Origin: Nectonema munidae
Lineage: Eukaryota; Nematomorpha; Nectonematoida; Nectonematidae
DNA length: 64,000 nucleotides
Direction: 5' to 3'
Assembly (NCBI GenBank): GCA_030549495.1
Contig: JAUIRK010000278.1
Span: forward strand, 248,001-312,000
Part shown: positions 26,084 through 37,017 of the stretch, in pieces
Position numbering within the stretch: the stretch's first letter is position 1
Layout of the letters: every line of letters starts with the position of its first letter
Notes under the pieces: generated by a model
What the model was told of the DNA's origin: nothing
The model's input: only the letters and a program-made list of their open reading frames with translations
Databases searched by the model: none
Program-made: the position numbers and the translations under genes

Positions 26084-29000
26084 GTGCTCCCTGTTTGTGT
26101 CTGTCCGTGCTTGAGTGCCCCATATTTGTGCCTGCCTGTGTTTGAGTGCCTTCTGTTTGTGCCTGCCTGTGTTTGTGTCCTCCTTGTTTGTGCGTTCCTG
26201 TGTTTGTGTGGCCCCTGTAGGTGTTTACCTGTTTTAAAGTGCTCCCTTTTTCTGCCTGAATCTGTTTAAGTGCTACCTGTTTGTGCTTGCATGTGTTTAA
26301 GTTTTCCCTGTTTGTGCCTGCCTGTGTTTAAATCCTCCCTGTTTGTGCCTGCCTGTGTTTGAGTGCTCCCTGTTTGTGCCTGCCTGTGTTTGAGTGCTCC
26401 CTGTTTGAACCTGCCTGTGTTTGAGTGCTCCTTATTTGTGTCTGCCTGTGTTATAGTGCCCCATGTTTGAGTGCCTCCTGTTTTTGCCTGCTTGTGTTTG
26501 AATGCCCCCTGTTGGTGCTTGCCTCTGTTAAAGTGCTAACTTTTTGGGCCTGTCTCTGTTTAAATCAACCCTGTTTGTGCCTGCCTGTGTTTGAGTGCTC
26601 CCTGTTTGAGCCTTCCTGTGTTTGAGTGCTCCTTGTTTGTGACTGCCTGTGTTTTAGTGCCTGCCTCTGTTTGAGTGCCTCCTGTTGTTTGAGTGCTCCC
26701 TGTTTGTGTCTGTCCGTGCTTGAGTGCCCCATATTTGTGCCTGCCTGTGTTTGAGTGCCTTCTGTTTGTGCCTGCCTGTGTTTGTGTCCTCCTTGTTTGT
26801 GCGTTCCTGTGTTTGTGTGGCCCCTGTAGGTGTTTACCTGTTTTAAAGTGCTCCCTTTTTCTGCCTGAATCTGTTTAAGTGCTACCTGTTTGTGCTTGCA
26901 TGTGTTTAAGTTTTCCCTGTTTGTGCCTGCCTGTGTTTAAGTCCTCCCTGTTTGTGCCTGCCTGTGTTTGAGTGCTCCCTGTTTGTGCCTGCCTGTGTTT
27001 TAGTGCTCCCTGTTTGAACCTGCCTGTGTTTGAGTCTCCTATTTGTGTCTGCCTGTGTTATAGTGTCCCATGTTTGAGTCCCTCTTGTTTTTGCCTGCTT
27101 GTGCCTTCCTGTGTTTGAATGCCATTTGTTGGTGCTTGCCTGTGTTAAAGTACTCCCTTTTTGAGCCTGAATCTGTTTAAGTGCTCCCTGTGTTTAAGTC
27201 CACCTTTTTGTACCTGCGCGTGTTGGGTTTTCCCTTTTTGAGCCCTTGTTTGAACCTGCCTGTGTTTGGGTGCTCCTTATTTGTGTCTGCCTGTGTTATA
27301 GTGCCCCATGTTTGAGTGCCTCCTGTTTATGCCTGATTGTGTTTGAATGCCCCCTGTTGGTGCTTGCCTGTGTTAAAGTGCTCCCTTTTTGCGCCTGTCT
27401 GTGTTTAAGTCAACCCTGTTTGTGCCTTCCTGTGTTTGAGTGCTCCCTGTTTGAACCTTCCTGTGTTTGAGTGCTCCTTGTTTGTGACTGCCTGTGTTAT
27501 AGTGCCCCTTGTTTGTGCCTGCCTCTGTTTGAGTGCCTCCTGTTGTTTGAGTGCTCCCTGTTTGTGTCTGTCCGTGTTTGAGTGCCCCATATTTGTGCCT
27601 GCCTATGTTTGAGTGCCTTCTGTTTGTGCCTGCCTGTGTTTGTGTCCTCCTTGTTTGTGCGTTCCTGTGTTTGTGTGGCCCCTGTAGGTGTTTACCTGTT
27701 TTAAACTGCTCCCTTTTTCTGCCTGAATTTGTTTAAGTTTTACCTGTTTGTGCTTGCATGTGTTTAAGTTTTTCCTGTTTGTGCCTTCCTGTGTTTAAAT
27801 CCTCCCTGTTTGTGCCTGCCTGTGTTTGAGTGCTCCCTGTTTGTGCCTGCCTGTTTTGAGTGCTCCCTGTTTGAACCTGCCTGTATTTGAGTGCTCCTTG
27901 TTTGTGTCTGCCTGTGTTATAGTGCCCCCTTTTTGAGTGCCTCCTGTTTATGCCTGATTGTGTTTGAATGCCCCTTGTTGGTGTTTGCCCCTGTTAAAGT
28001 GCTCCCTTTTTGCGCCTGCCTGTGTTTAAGTCAACCCTGTTTGTGCCTGCCTGTGTTTGAGTGCTCCCTGTTTGAGCCTTCCTGTGTTTGAGTGCTCCTT
28101 GTTTGTGACTGCCTGTGTTATAGTGCCTGCCTCTGTTTGAGTGCCTCCTGTTGTTTGAGTGCTCCCTGTTTGTGTCTGTCCGTGCTTGAGTGCCCCATAT
28201 TTGTGCCTGCCTGTGTTTGAGTGCCTTCTGTTTGTGCCTGCCTGTGTTTGTGTCCTCCTTGTTTGTGCATTCCTGTGTTTGTGTGGCCCCTGTAGGTGTT
28301 TACCTGTTTTAAAGTGCTCCTTTTATCTGCCTGAATCTGTTTAAGTGCTACCTGTTTGTGCTTGCCTGTGTTTAAGTTTTCCCTGTTTGTGCCTGCCTGT
28401 GTTTAAATCCTCCCTGTTTGTGCCTGCCTGTGTTTGAGTGCTCCCTGTTTGTGCCTGCCTGTGTTTTAGTGCTCCCTGTTTGAACCTGCCTGTGTTTGAG
28501 TCTCCTATTTGTGTCTGCCTGTGTTATAGTGTCCCATGTTTGAGTCCCTCTTGTTTTTGCCTGCTTATGCCTTCCTGTGTTTGAATGCCCCTTGTTGGTG
28601 CTTGCCTGTGTTAAAGTACTCCCTTTTTGAGCCTGAATCTGTTTAAGTGCTCCCTGTGTTTAAGTCCACCCTGTTTGTACCTGCGTGTGTTGGGTTTTCC
28701 CTGTTTGAGCCCTTGTTTGAACCTGCCTGTGTTTGGGTGCTCCTTGTTGTGTCTGCTTGTGTTATAGTGCCCCATGTTTGAGTGCCTCCTGTTTATGCCT
28801 GATTGTGTTTGAATGCCCCTTGTTGGTGTTTGCCCCTGTTAAAGTGCTCCCTTTTTGCGCCTGCCTGTGTTTAAGTCAACCCTGTTTGTGCCTGCCTGTG
28901 TTTGAGTGCTCCCTGTTTGAGCCTTCCTGTGTTTGAGTGCTCCTTGTTTGTGACTGCCTGTGTTATAGTGGCTGCCTCTGTTTGAGTGCCTCCTGTTGTT

Positions 29001-30656
29001 TGAGTGCTCCCTGTTTGTGTCTGTCCGTGGTGGAGGGCCCCATATTTGTGCCTGCCTGTGTTTGAGTGCCTTCTGTTTGTGCCTGCCTGTGTTTTTGTCC
29101 TCCTTGTTTGTGCGTTCCTGTGTTTGTGTGGCCCCTGTAGGTGTTTACCTTTTTTAAAGTGCTCCTTTTATATGCCTGAATCTGTTTAAGTGCTACCTGT
29201 TTGTGCTTGCCTGTGTTTAAGTTTTCCCTGTTTGTGCCTGCCTGTGTTTAAATCCTCCCTGTTTGTGCCTGCCTGTGTTTGAGTGCTCCCTGTTTGTGCC
29301 TGCCTGTGGTTTAGTGCTCCCTGTTTGAACCTGCCTGTGTTTGAGTCTCCTATTTGTGTCTGCCTGTGTTATAGTGTCCCATGTTTGAGTCCCTCTTGTT
29401 TTTGCCTGCTTGTGCCTTCCTGTGTTTGAATGCCATTTGTTGGTGCTTGCCTGTGTTAAAGTACTCCCTTTTTGAGCCTGAATCTGTTTAAGTGCTCCCT
29501 GTGTTTAAGTCCACCTTGTTTGTACCTGCGTGTGTTGGGTTTTCCCTGTTTGAGCCCTTGTTTGAACCTGCCTGTGTTTGGGTGTTCCTTATTTGTGTCT
29601 GCCTGTGTTATAGTGCCCCATGTTTGAGTGCCTCCTGTCTATGCCTGATTGTGTTTGAATGCCCCCTGTTGGTGCTTGCCTGTGTTAAAGTGCTCCCTTT
29701 TTGCGCCTGTCTGTGTTTAAGTCAACCCTGTTTGTGCCTTCCTGTGTTTGAGTGCTCCCTGTTTGAACCTTCCTGTGTTTGAGTGCTCCTTGTTTGTGAC
29801 TGCCTGTGTTATAGTGCCCCTTGTTTGTGCCTGCCTCTGTTTGAGTGCCTCCTGTTGTTTGAGTGCTCCCTGTTTGGGTCTGTCCGTGCTTGAGTGCCCC
29901 ATATTTGTGCCTGCCTATGTTTGAGTGCCTTCTGTTTGTGCCTGCCTGTGTTTGTGTCCTCCTTGTTTGTGCGTTCCTGTGTTTGTGTGGCCCCTGTAGG
30001 TGTTTACCTGTTTTAAACTGCTCCCTTTTTCTGCCTGAATCTGTTTAAGTTTTACCTGTTTGTGCTTGCATGTGTTTAAGTTTTTCCTGTTTGTGCCTTC
30101 CTGTGTTTAAATCCTCCCTGTTTGTGCCTGCCTGTGTTTGAGTGCTCCCTGTTTGTGCCTGCCTGTTTTGAGTGCTCCCTGTTTGAACCTGCCTGTATTT
30201 GAGTGCTCCTTGTTTGTGTCTGCCTGTGTTATAGTGCCCCATGTTTGAGTGCCTCCTGTTTATGCCTGATTGTGTTTGAATGCCCCTTGTTGGTGTTTGC
30301 CCCTGTTAAAGTGCTCCCTTTTTGCGCCTGCCTGTGTTTAAGTCAACCCTGTTTGTGCCTGCCTGTGTTTGAGTGCTCCCTGTTTGAGCCTTCCTGTGTT
30401 TGAGTGCTCCTTGTTTGTGACTGCCTGTGTTATAGTGCCTGCCTCTGTTTGAGTGCCTCCTGTTGTTTGAGTGCTCCCTGTTTGTGTCTGTCCGTGCTTG
30501 AGTGCCCCATATTTGTGCCTGCCTGTGTTTGAGTGCCTTCTGTTTGTGCCTGCCTGTGTTTGTGTCCTCCTTGTTTGTGCATTCCTGTGTTTGTATGGCC
30601 CCTGTAGGTGTTTACCTGTTTTAAAGTGCTCCTTTTATCTGCCTGAATCTGTTTAA
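26084..30656 (+). repeat. Nested higher-order repeats of ~608 and ~850 bp (2,312-bp super-repeat)
   Basis: A recognisable 186-bp variant string (containing GTCTGTCCGTG and CCCCTGTAGGTG) starts at 26,084, 26,693, 27,551, 28,159, 29,004, 29,863 and 30,471. The steps are 609, 858, 608, 845, 859 and 608 bp. The pairs 27,551/29,863 and 28,159/30,471 are both exactly 2,312 bp apart, indicating a three-part super-repeat. This is the cleanest local example of tandem amplification in the array. Confidence 0.8.
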
Positions 30657-32170
30657 GTGCTACCTGTTTGTGCTTGCCTGTGTTTAAGTTTTTCCTGTTT
30701 GTGCCTGCCTGTGTTTAAATCCTCCCTGTTTGTGCCTGCCTGTGTTTGAGTGCTCCCTGTTTGTGCCTGCCTGTGTTTTAGTGCTCCTTGTTTGAACCTG
30801 CCTGTGTTTGAGTCTCCTATTTGTGTCTGCCTGTGTTATAGTGTCCCATGTTTGAGTCCCTCTTGTTTTTGCCTGCTTATGCCTTCCTGTGTTTGAATGC
30901 CCCTTGTTGGTGCTTGCCTGTGTTAAAGTACTCCCTTTTTGAGCCTGAATCTGTTTAAATGCTCCCTGTGTTTAAGTCCACCCTGTTTGTACCTGCGTGT
31001 GTTGGGTTTTCCCTGTTTGAGCCCTTGTTTTAACCTGCCTGTGTTTGGGTGCTCCTTGTTGTGTCTGCTTGTGTTATAGTGCCCCATGTTTGAGTGTCTC
31101 CTGTTTATGCCTGATTGTGTTTGAGTGCCCTCTGTTGGTACTTGCCTGTGTTTAAGTGTTCCCTTTTTGTGCCTAAATCTGTTTAAGTGCTTGCATGTGG
31201 TTAAGTCCACACTGTTTGTGCCTGCCTGTGTCGGGTGCTCGCTGTTTTTGAGTGCCTGCCTGTGTTTAAGTGCTCCCTTCTCTCCTTGTCCTCGTTGTTT
31301 GTGTCTGACTGTGTTTGGATGCTCCCTGTTGATTTAGTGCTAGTTGTTTGTTAATGCCTGTGTTTGATTGCTCTCTATTTGTAACTGCCTGCGTTTGAGT
31401 GTGACCTGTTTGCGCCAGCCTGTGTCTAAGTACTCGCTGTTTGTGCCTACCTGTGTTTAATTCCACCTTGTTTATGCTTGCATATGTTGGGTTCTCCCTA
31501 TTTGAGTGCCTGCCTGTTTTGTGTTCCTGCCTGCATATTGTTTAAGTCCTAACTATGTTTAAGTGCTCCTTGTTTGTGCCTCACCGTGTTTGGGTGCTTC
31601 CTGTTGATTGAGTGCTCATCGTTTGTTCCTGCCTGTGTTTGAGTGCTCCCTGTTTTTGCCTGTATGTGCTTCCTGTTTGTGCCTTCCTGTGTTTGAGTGC
31701 CCTCTGTTGGTGCTTGCCTGTGTAAAAGTGCTCCCTTTTTGTGCCTGAATCTGTTTAAGTGCTCCCTGTTTGAGCTTGCATGTGTTTAAGTGTTCCCTGT
31801 TTGTGCCAGCCTGTGTTTAAGTCCTCCCTGTTAGTGCCTGCCTGTGTTTGAGTGCTCCCTTTTTGAGCCTGCCTGTGTTTGGGTCCTCCTTGTTTGTGTC
31901 TGCCTGTGTTATAGTGCCCCATGTTTATGCCTGCTTGTTTTTGAATGCCCCCTGTTGGTGCTTGCCTGTGATAAAGTGCTCTCTTTTTGTGCCTGCCTGT
32001 GTTTAAATCAACCCTGTTTGTGCCTGCCTGTGTTTGAGTGCTCCCTGTTTGAGCCTTCCTGTGTTTGAGTGCTCCTTGTTTGTGACTGCCTGTATTATAG
32101 TGCCCCATGTTTGGGCCTGCCTCTGTTTGAGTGCCTCCTGTTGTTTGAATGCTCCCTGTTTGTGTCTGTC
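30060..32170 (+). repeat. Higher-order block C, copy 2
   Basis: Second copy of the block at 17,340-19,450, with the same variant order and the same TGTGATAAAG marker. It directly follows the 2,312-bp super-repeats. Confidence 0.75.
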
Positions 32171-33225
32171 CGTGCTTGAGTGCCCCATATTTGTGCCTGC
32201 CTGTGTTTGAGTGCCTTCTGTTTGTGTCCTCCTTGTTTGTGCATTCCTGTGTTTGTGTGGTCCCTGTAGGTGTTTACCTGTTTTAAAGTGCTCCCTTTTT
32301 CTGCCTGAATCTGTTTAAGTGCTACCTGTTTGTGGTTGCATGTGTTTAAGTTTTCCTTGTTTGTGCCTACCTGTGTTTAAATCCTCCCTGTTTGTGCCTG
32401 CCTGTGTTTGAGTGCTCCCTGTTTGTGCCTGCCTGTATTTGAGTGCTCCCTGTGTTTGAATGCTCCTTATTTGTGTCTGCCTGTGTTATAGTGTCCCATG
32501 TTTGAGTCCCTCTTGTTTTTGCCTGCTTGTGCCTTCCTGTGTTTGAATGCCCCTTGTTAGTGCTTCCCTGTGTTAAAGTACTCCCTTTTTGAGCCTGAAT
32601 CTGTTTAAGTGCTCCCTGTTTGTGCCTGCCTGTGTTAAAGTCCACCCTGTTTGTACCTGCGTGTGTTGGGTTTTCCCTGTTTGAGCCCTTGTTTGAACCT
32701 GCCTGCGTTTGAGTGCTCCGTGTTTGTGTTTGCCTGTGTTATAGTTCCCCATGTTTGAGTGCCTCCTGTTTATGCCTCATTGTGTTTGAATGCCCCCTGT
32801 TGGTGTTTGCCTGTGTTAAAGTGCTCCCTTTTTGTGGCTGTCTCTGTTTAAGTGCTCTCTGTTTGTGCCTGCCTGTGTTTAAGTCAACCCTATTTGTGCC
32901 TGTGTATGTTGGGTTCTCCCTGTTTGAGTGCTTGCCTGTGTTTAAGTGCTCCTTGTTTCTGCTTGACTATTGTTCAAGTGCTACCTGTATTTAAGTGCTC
33001 CTTGTTTGTGCATGCCAGTGTTTGGGTGCTCACTGTTGATAGAGTGCTCGTTGTTGTTCCTGCCTGTGTTTGAGTGCTCCCTATTTTGCCTGTTTGTGTT
33101 TGAGTACCCTCTGTTGGTACTTGCCTGTGTTTAAGTGTTCCCTTTTTGTGCCTAAACCTGTTTAAGTGCTTGCATGTGGTTAACTCCACCCTATTTGTGC
33201 CTGCCTTGGTCAGGTGCTCGCTGTG

Positions 33226-36200
33226 TTTGAGTGCTCCCTTTTTGAGCCTGCCTGTGTTTGAGTGCTCCTTGTTTGTATCTGCCTGTGTTATAGTGCCCCA
33301 TGTTTGAGTGCCTCCTGTTTATGCCTGCTTGTGTTTGAATGCCCCCTGTTGGTGTTTGCCTGTGTTAAAGTGCTCCCTTTTTGTGCCTGTTTCTGTTTAA
33401 GTGCTCGCTGTTTGTGCCTGCCTATGTTTAAGTCAACCCTGTTTGTGCATGCGTGTGTTGGGTTCTCCCTGTTTTAGTGCCTGCCTGTGTTTAAGTGCTC
33501 CTTGTTTCTGCTTGACTATTGTTTAAGTCCTACCTGTGTTTAAGTACTCCTTGTTTGTGCCTGCCTGTGTTTGAGTGCTTCCTATTTTGCCTGTGTGTGT
33601 TTGAGTGCCCTCTGTTGGTACTTGCCTGTGTTTAATTGTTCCCTTTTTGTGCTTAAATCTGTTTAAGTGCTTGCATGTGGTTAAGTCCACCCTGTTTGTG
33701 CCTTCCTGTGTTTGAGTGCTCCTTGTTTGTGACTGCCTGTGTTATAGTGCCCCATGTTTGTGCCTGCCTCTGTTTGAGTGCCTCCTGTTTTTTGAGTGCT
33801 CCCTGTTTGTGTCTGTCCGTGCTTGACTGCCCCATATTTGTGCCGGCCTGTGTTTGAGTGCCTTCTGTTTGTGCGTTCCTGTATTTGTGTGGCCCCTGTA
33901 TGTGTTTACCTGTTTTAAAGTGCTCCCTTTTTCTGCCTGAATCTGTTTAAGTGCTACCTGTTTGGGCTTGCATGTGTTTAAGTTTTCCCTGTTTGTGCCT
34001 GCCTGTGTTTAAATCCTCCCTGTTTGTGCCTGCCTGTGTTTGAGTGCTCCCTGTTTGAACCTGCCTGTGTTTGAGTGCTCCTTATTTGTGTCTGCCTGTG
34101 TTATAGTGTCCCATGTTTGAGTCCCTCTTGTTTTTGCCAGCTTGTGCCTTCCTATGTTTGAATGCCCCTTGTTGGTGCTTGCCTGTGTTAAAGTACTCCC
34201 TTTTTGAGCTTGAATCTGTTTAAGTGCTCCCTGGTTGTGCCTGCCTGTGTTTAAGTCAACCCTGTTTGTGCCTGCGTGTGTTGGGTTCTCCCTGTTTGAG
34301 TGCCTGCCTGTGTTTAAGTGCTCCTTGTTTCTGCTTGACTATTGTTTAAGTCCTACCTGTGTTTAAGTACTCCTTGTTTGAGTGCTCCCTATTTTGCCTA
34401 GGTTTGAGTGCTCCCTATTTTGCCTGTTTGTGTTTCAGTACCCTCTGTTGGTACTTGCCTGTGTTTAAGTGTTCCCTTTTTGTGCTTAAATCTGTTTGCA
34501 TGTGGTTAAGTCCACCCTGTTTGTGCCTTCCTGTGTTTGAGTGCTCCTTGTTTGTGACTGCCTGTGTTATAGTTCCCCATGTTTGTGCCTGCCTCTTTTT
34601 GAGTGCTCCCTGTTTGTGTCTGTCCGTGCTTGAGTGCCCCATATTTGTGCCTGCCTGTGTTTGAGTGCCTTCTGTTTGTGCCTGCCTGTGTTTGTGTCCT
34701 CCTTGTTTGTGCGTTCCTGTGTTTGTGTGGCCCCTGTAGGTGTTTAGCTGTTTTAAAGTGCTCCCTTTTTCTGCCTGAATCTGTTTAAGTTTTACCTGTT
34801 TGTGCTTGCATGTGTTTAAGTTTTCCCTGTTTGTGCCTGCCTGTGTTTAAATCCTCCCTGTTTGTGCCTGCCTGTGTTTGAGTGCTCCCTGTTTGAACCT
34901 GCCTGTGTTTGAGTGCTCCTTATTTGTGTCTGCCTGTGTTATAGTGTCCCATGTTTGAGTCCCTCTTGTTTTTGCCTGCTTGTGCCTTTCTGTGTTTGAA
35001 TGCCCCTTGTTGGTGCTTGCCTGTGTTAAAGTACTCCCTTTTTGAGCCTGAATCTGTTTAAGTGCTCCCTGTTGGTGCCTGAATATTGTTTAAGTGCTCC
35101 CTGTTTATGCCTGCCTGTGTTTGAGTGCCCCTGTTGGTGCTTGTTTGTGTTAAAGTGCAACCTTTTTGTAACTGAATCTGTTTAATTGCTCCATTTGTGC
35201 CTGAATGTGTTTAGGTGTCCCCTGTTTGTACCTGCATGTTTATTCAAAGATTATTCGTACTAGATGATGGGTACCTCCCGTAAATTGTTACCACTGTAAA
35301 CATTATTGGTACACCTAATAATTATTGATATCCCACAGAAGGATCATTAGTAGATATAAAGATCAATTTTACACGCTAAGATATGATAATTTACATAATA
35401 AATGAATTAGCAAATTAGATTATCATCCAAATTAGTGGATAATATAAAATAAAATATGAAAATAATTTATCCTTAACTATATAAAATCTTAATCAAAAGT
35501 AGAAAGATATGTTTATTTAAATTAAAAATAAATTTGTACAAATCTAATAAAATCTTTTAAAACTTAATAATTAAAATTTTAAAAATAACTTAGTTTAAAG
35601 AAAATAGACTATTATTAACACCTTACATATTTAAAAATGATCTATATTGGTTATCTTTTATAGAAATGAGAATTAATAAACTAATTAAGTTAAGAATTTT
35701 AAACTAAGAACTAATAAAATAAGAACAAGAACCCTGTTTTATTAAAAATATAAATTTAAAATAGTAACAAACAAACTAATTATCTTTATTGAAAGAAAGA
35801 AAGAATTTATTGAAAAAATGTACAATTTAGAATAAAAAATTACAGTAGTATTCAGTAGTTGAGCACACTCCAGACTAATTAAATCTTGAGAAGGGTCTTT
35901 CTGAAGAATTTCTTTCTTTCTTTCTTTTTTCTCAAGAAGGGTGGGTAGGTATAAAATAAGTTGCAAAAGTAAAGCCTTGAGTTTTGAAAAGTGAAAATTT
36001 GTCCTTTATTTTTGTTAACTCGATGTCATTAATGTCCTTGCGAACAAATTTATAAAATATTTAAAATATATTTTAATTTTTCAAAAATATTTAGTAAAAT
36101 TTTTAATTTCTTTAAAATTAAAAAGCATATTTCATTCTCTTTTGTTTTTAACAATGCTCTTTATTCAAAATATGAATTAAAATATATATTACTAGAAATT

Positions 36201-37017
36201 GTAAGTTCTTTGGTATTTGATCATTATCACATAGCATACACTGTGTGAAAGACAGGTTTCGGTGATTGAAACCTCACCAATTCCATTTTTGGTTTCAAAC
36301 TATAAGGTTTGAACTGGCATTTAGTGGCTACGGATAATTGAAAGACTTTTTAACCCCCTTGAAATCCCGTTTTTTTGTTCTCCCCCTTGTAAGGGTTATT
36401 CACCTTTTTAAATACCCTATTTTTCACCGCCCCCTCTCTGACTGTGCCTGCATGTGTTTAAGTGCTCCCTGTTTCTGCTTGCCTATTATTTAAGTCCTAC
36501 CTGTGCTTAAGTGTTCCTTGTTTATGCCTTCCTGTGTTTGGGTGTTCCCTGTTTGTGCCTTCCTGTGTTTGAGTGCCCTCTGTTGGTGCTTGCCTGTGTT
36601 AAAGTGCTCCCTTTTTGTGCCTGAATCTATTTAAGTGCTCCCTGTTTGTGCTAGCATGTGTTTAAGTTTCCCTTGTTTGTGCCTCCCTGTGTTTAAGTTT
36701 TCCCTATGTGTGCTCCCTGTTTGAGCCTACCTGTGTTTGAGTGCTACTTGTTTGTGTATGCCTATGTTATAGTGCCCCATGTTTGAGTGCCTCCTGTTTT
36801 TGCCTTCTTGTGTTTGAATCCCCCCTGTTGGTGCTTACGTGTGTTAAAGTGGTCCCTTTTTATGCCTGTCTCTGTTTAAGTGCTACCTGTTTGTGCCTGC
36901 CTGTGTTTAATTCTACCTTGTTTGTGCTTGCCTATGTTTGTGTTCTCCCTGTTTAAGCTTGCCTGTGTTTAAGTGCTCCCTGTTTCTGGTTGCTTATTGT
37001 TTAAGTCCTACCTGTGT
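33226..37017 (+). repeat. Long duplicated block, copy 2
   Basis: Counterpart of 150-3,995. It spans the end of array segment 3, all of spacer copy 3 and the first ~580 bp of segment 4. Differences from copy 1 are few; the largest is about 31 bp missing in the spacer near 35,580, plus shorter (TTTC)n. Confidence 0.85.
35240..36441. repeat. AT-rich array spacer, copy 3
   Basis: Third spacer, 1.20 kb, close to copy 1 in sequence. It lacks the stretch containing TAATACAATTAAG and the A-run seen in copies 1 and 2. The (TTTC)n tract near 35,918 is of intermediate length. The hairpin arms are conserved. No gene seen. Confidence 0.92.

Larger units (their letters stand above)
10898..35239 (+). repeat. 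31-bp satellite array, segment 3
   Basis: 24.3 kb of monomers between spacers 2 and 3, all in one orientation, with no inverted segment seen. It contains the block B copies, the 608/850-bp higher-order repeats at 26.1-30.7 kb, an internal duplication with offset 12,722 (about 17,340-19,450 versus 30,060-32,170), and an indel-rich stretch at 21.9-22.8 kb. It is about four times longer than segment 2, so array length between spacers varies widely. Confidence 0.95.
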
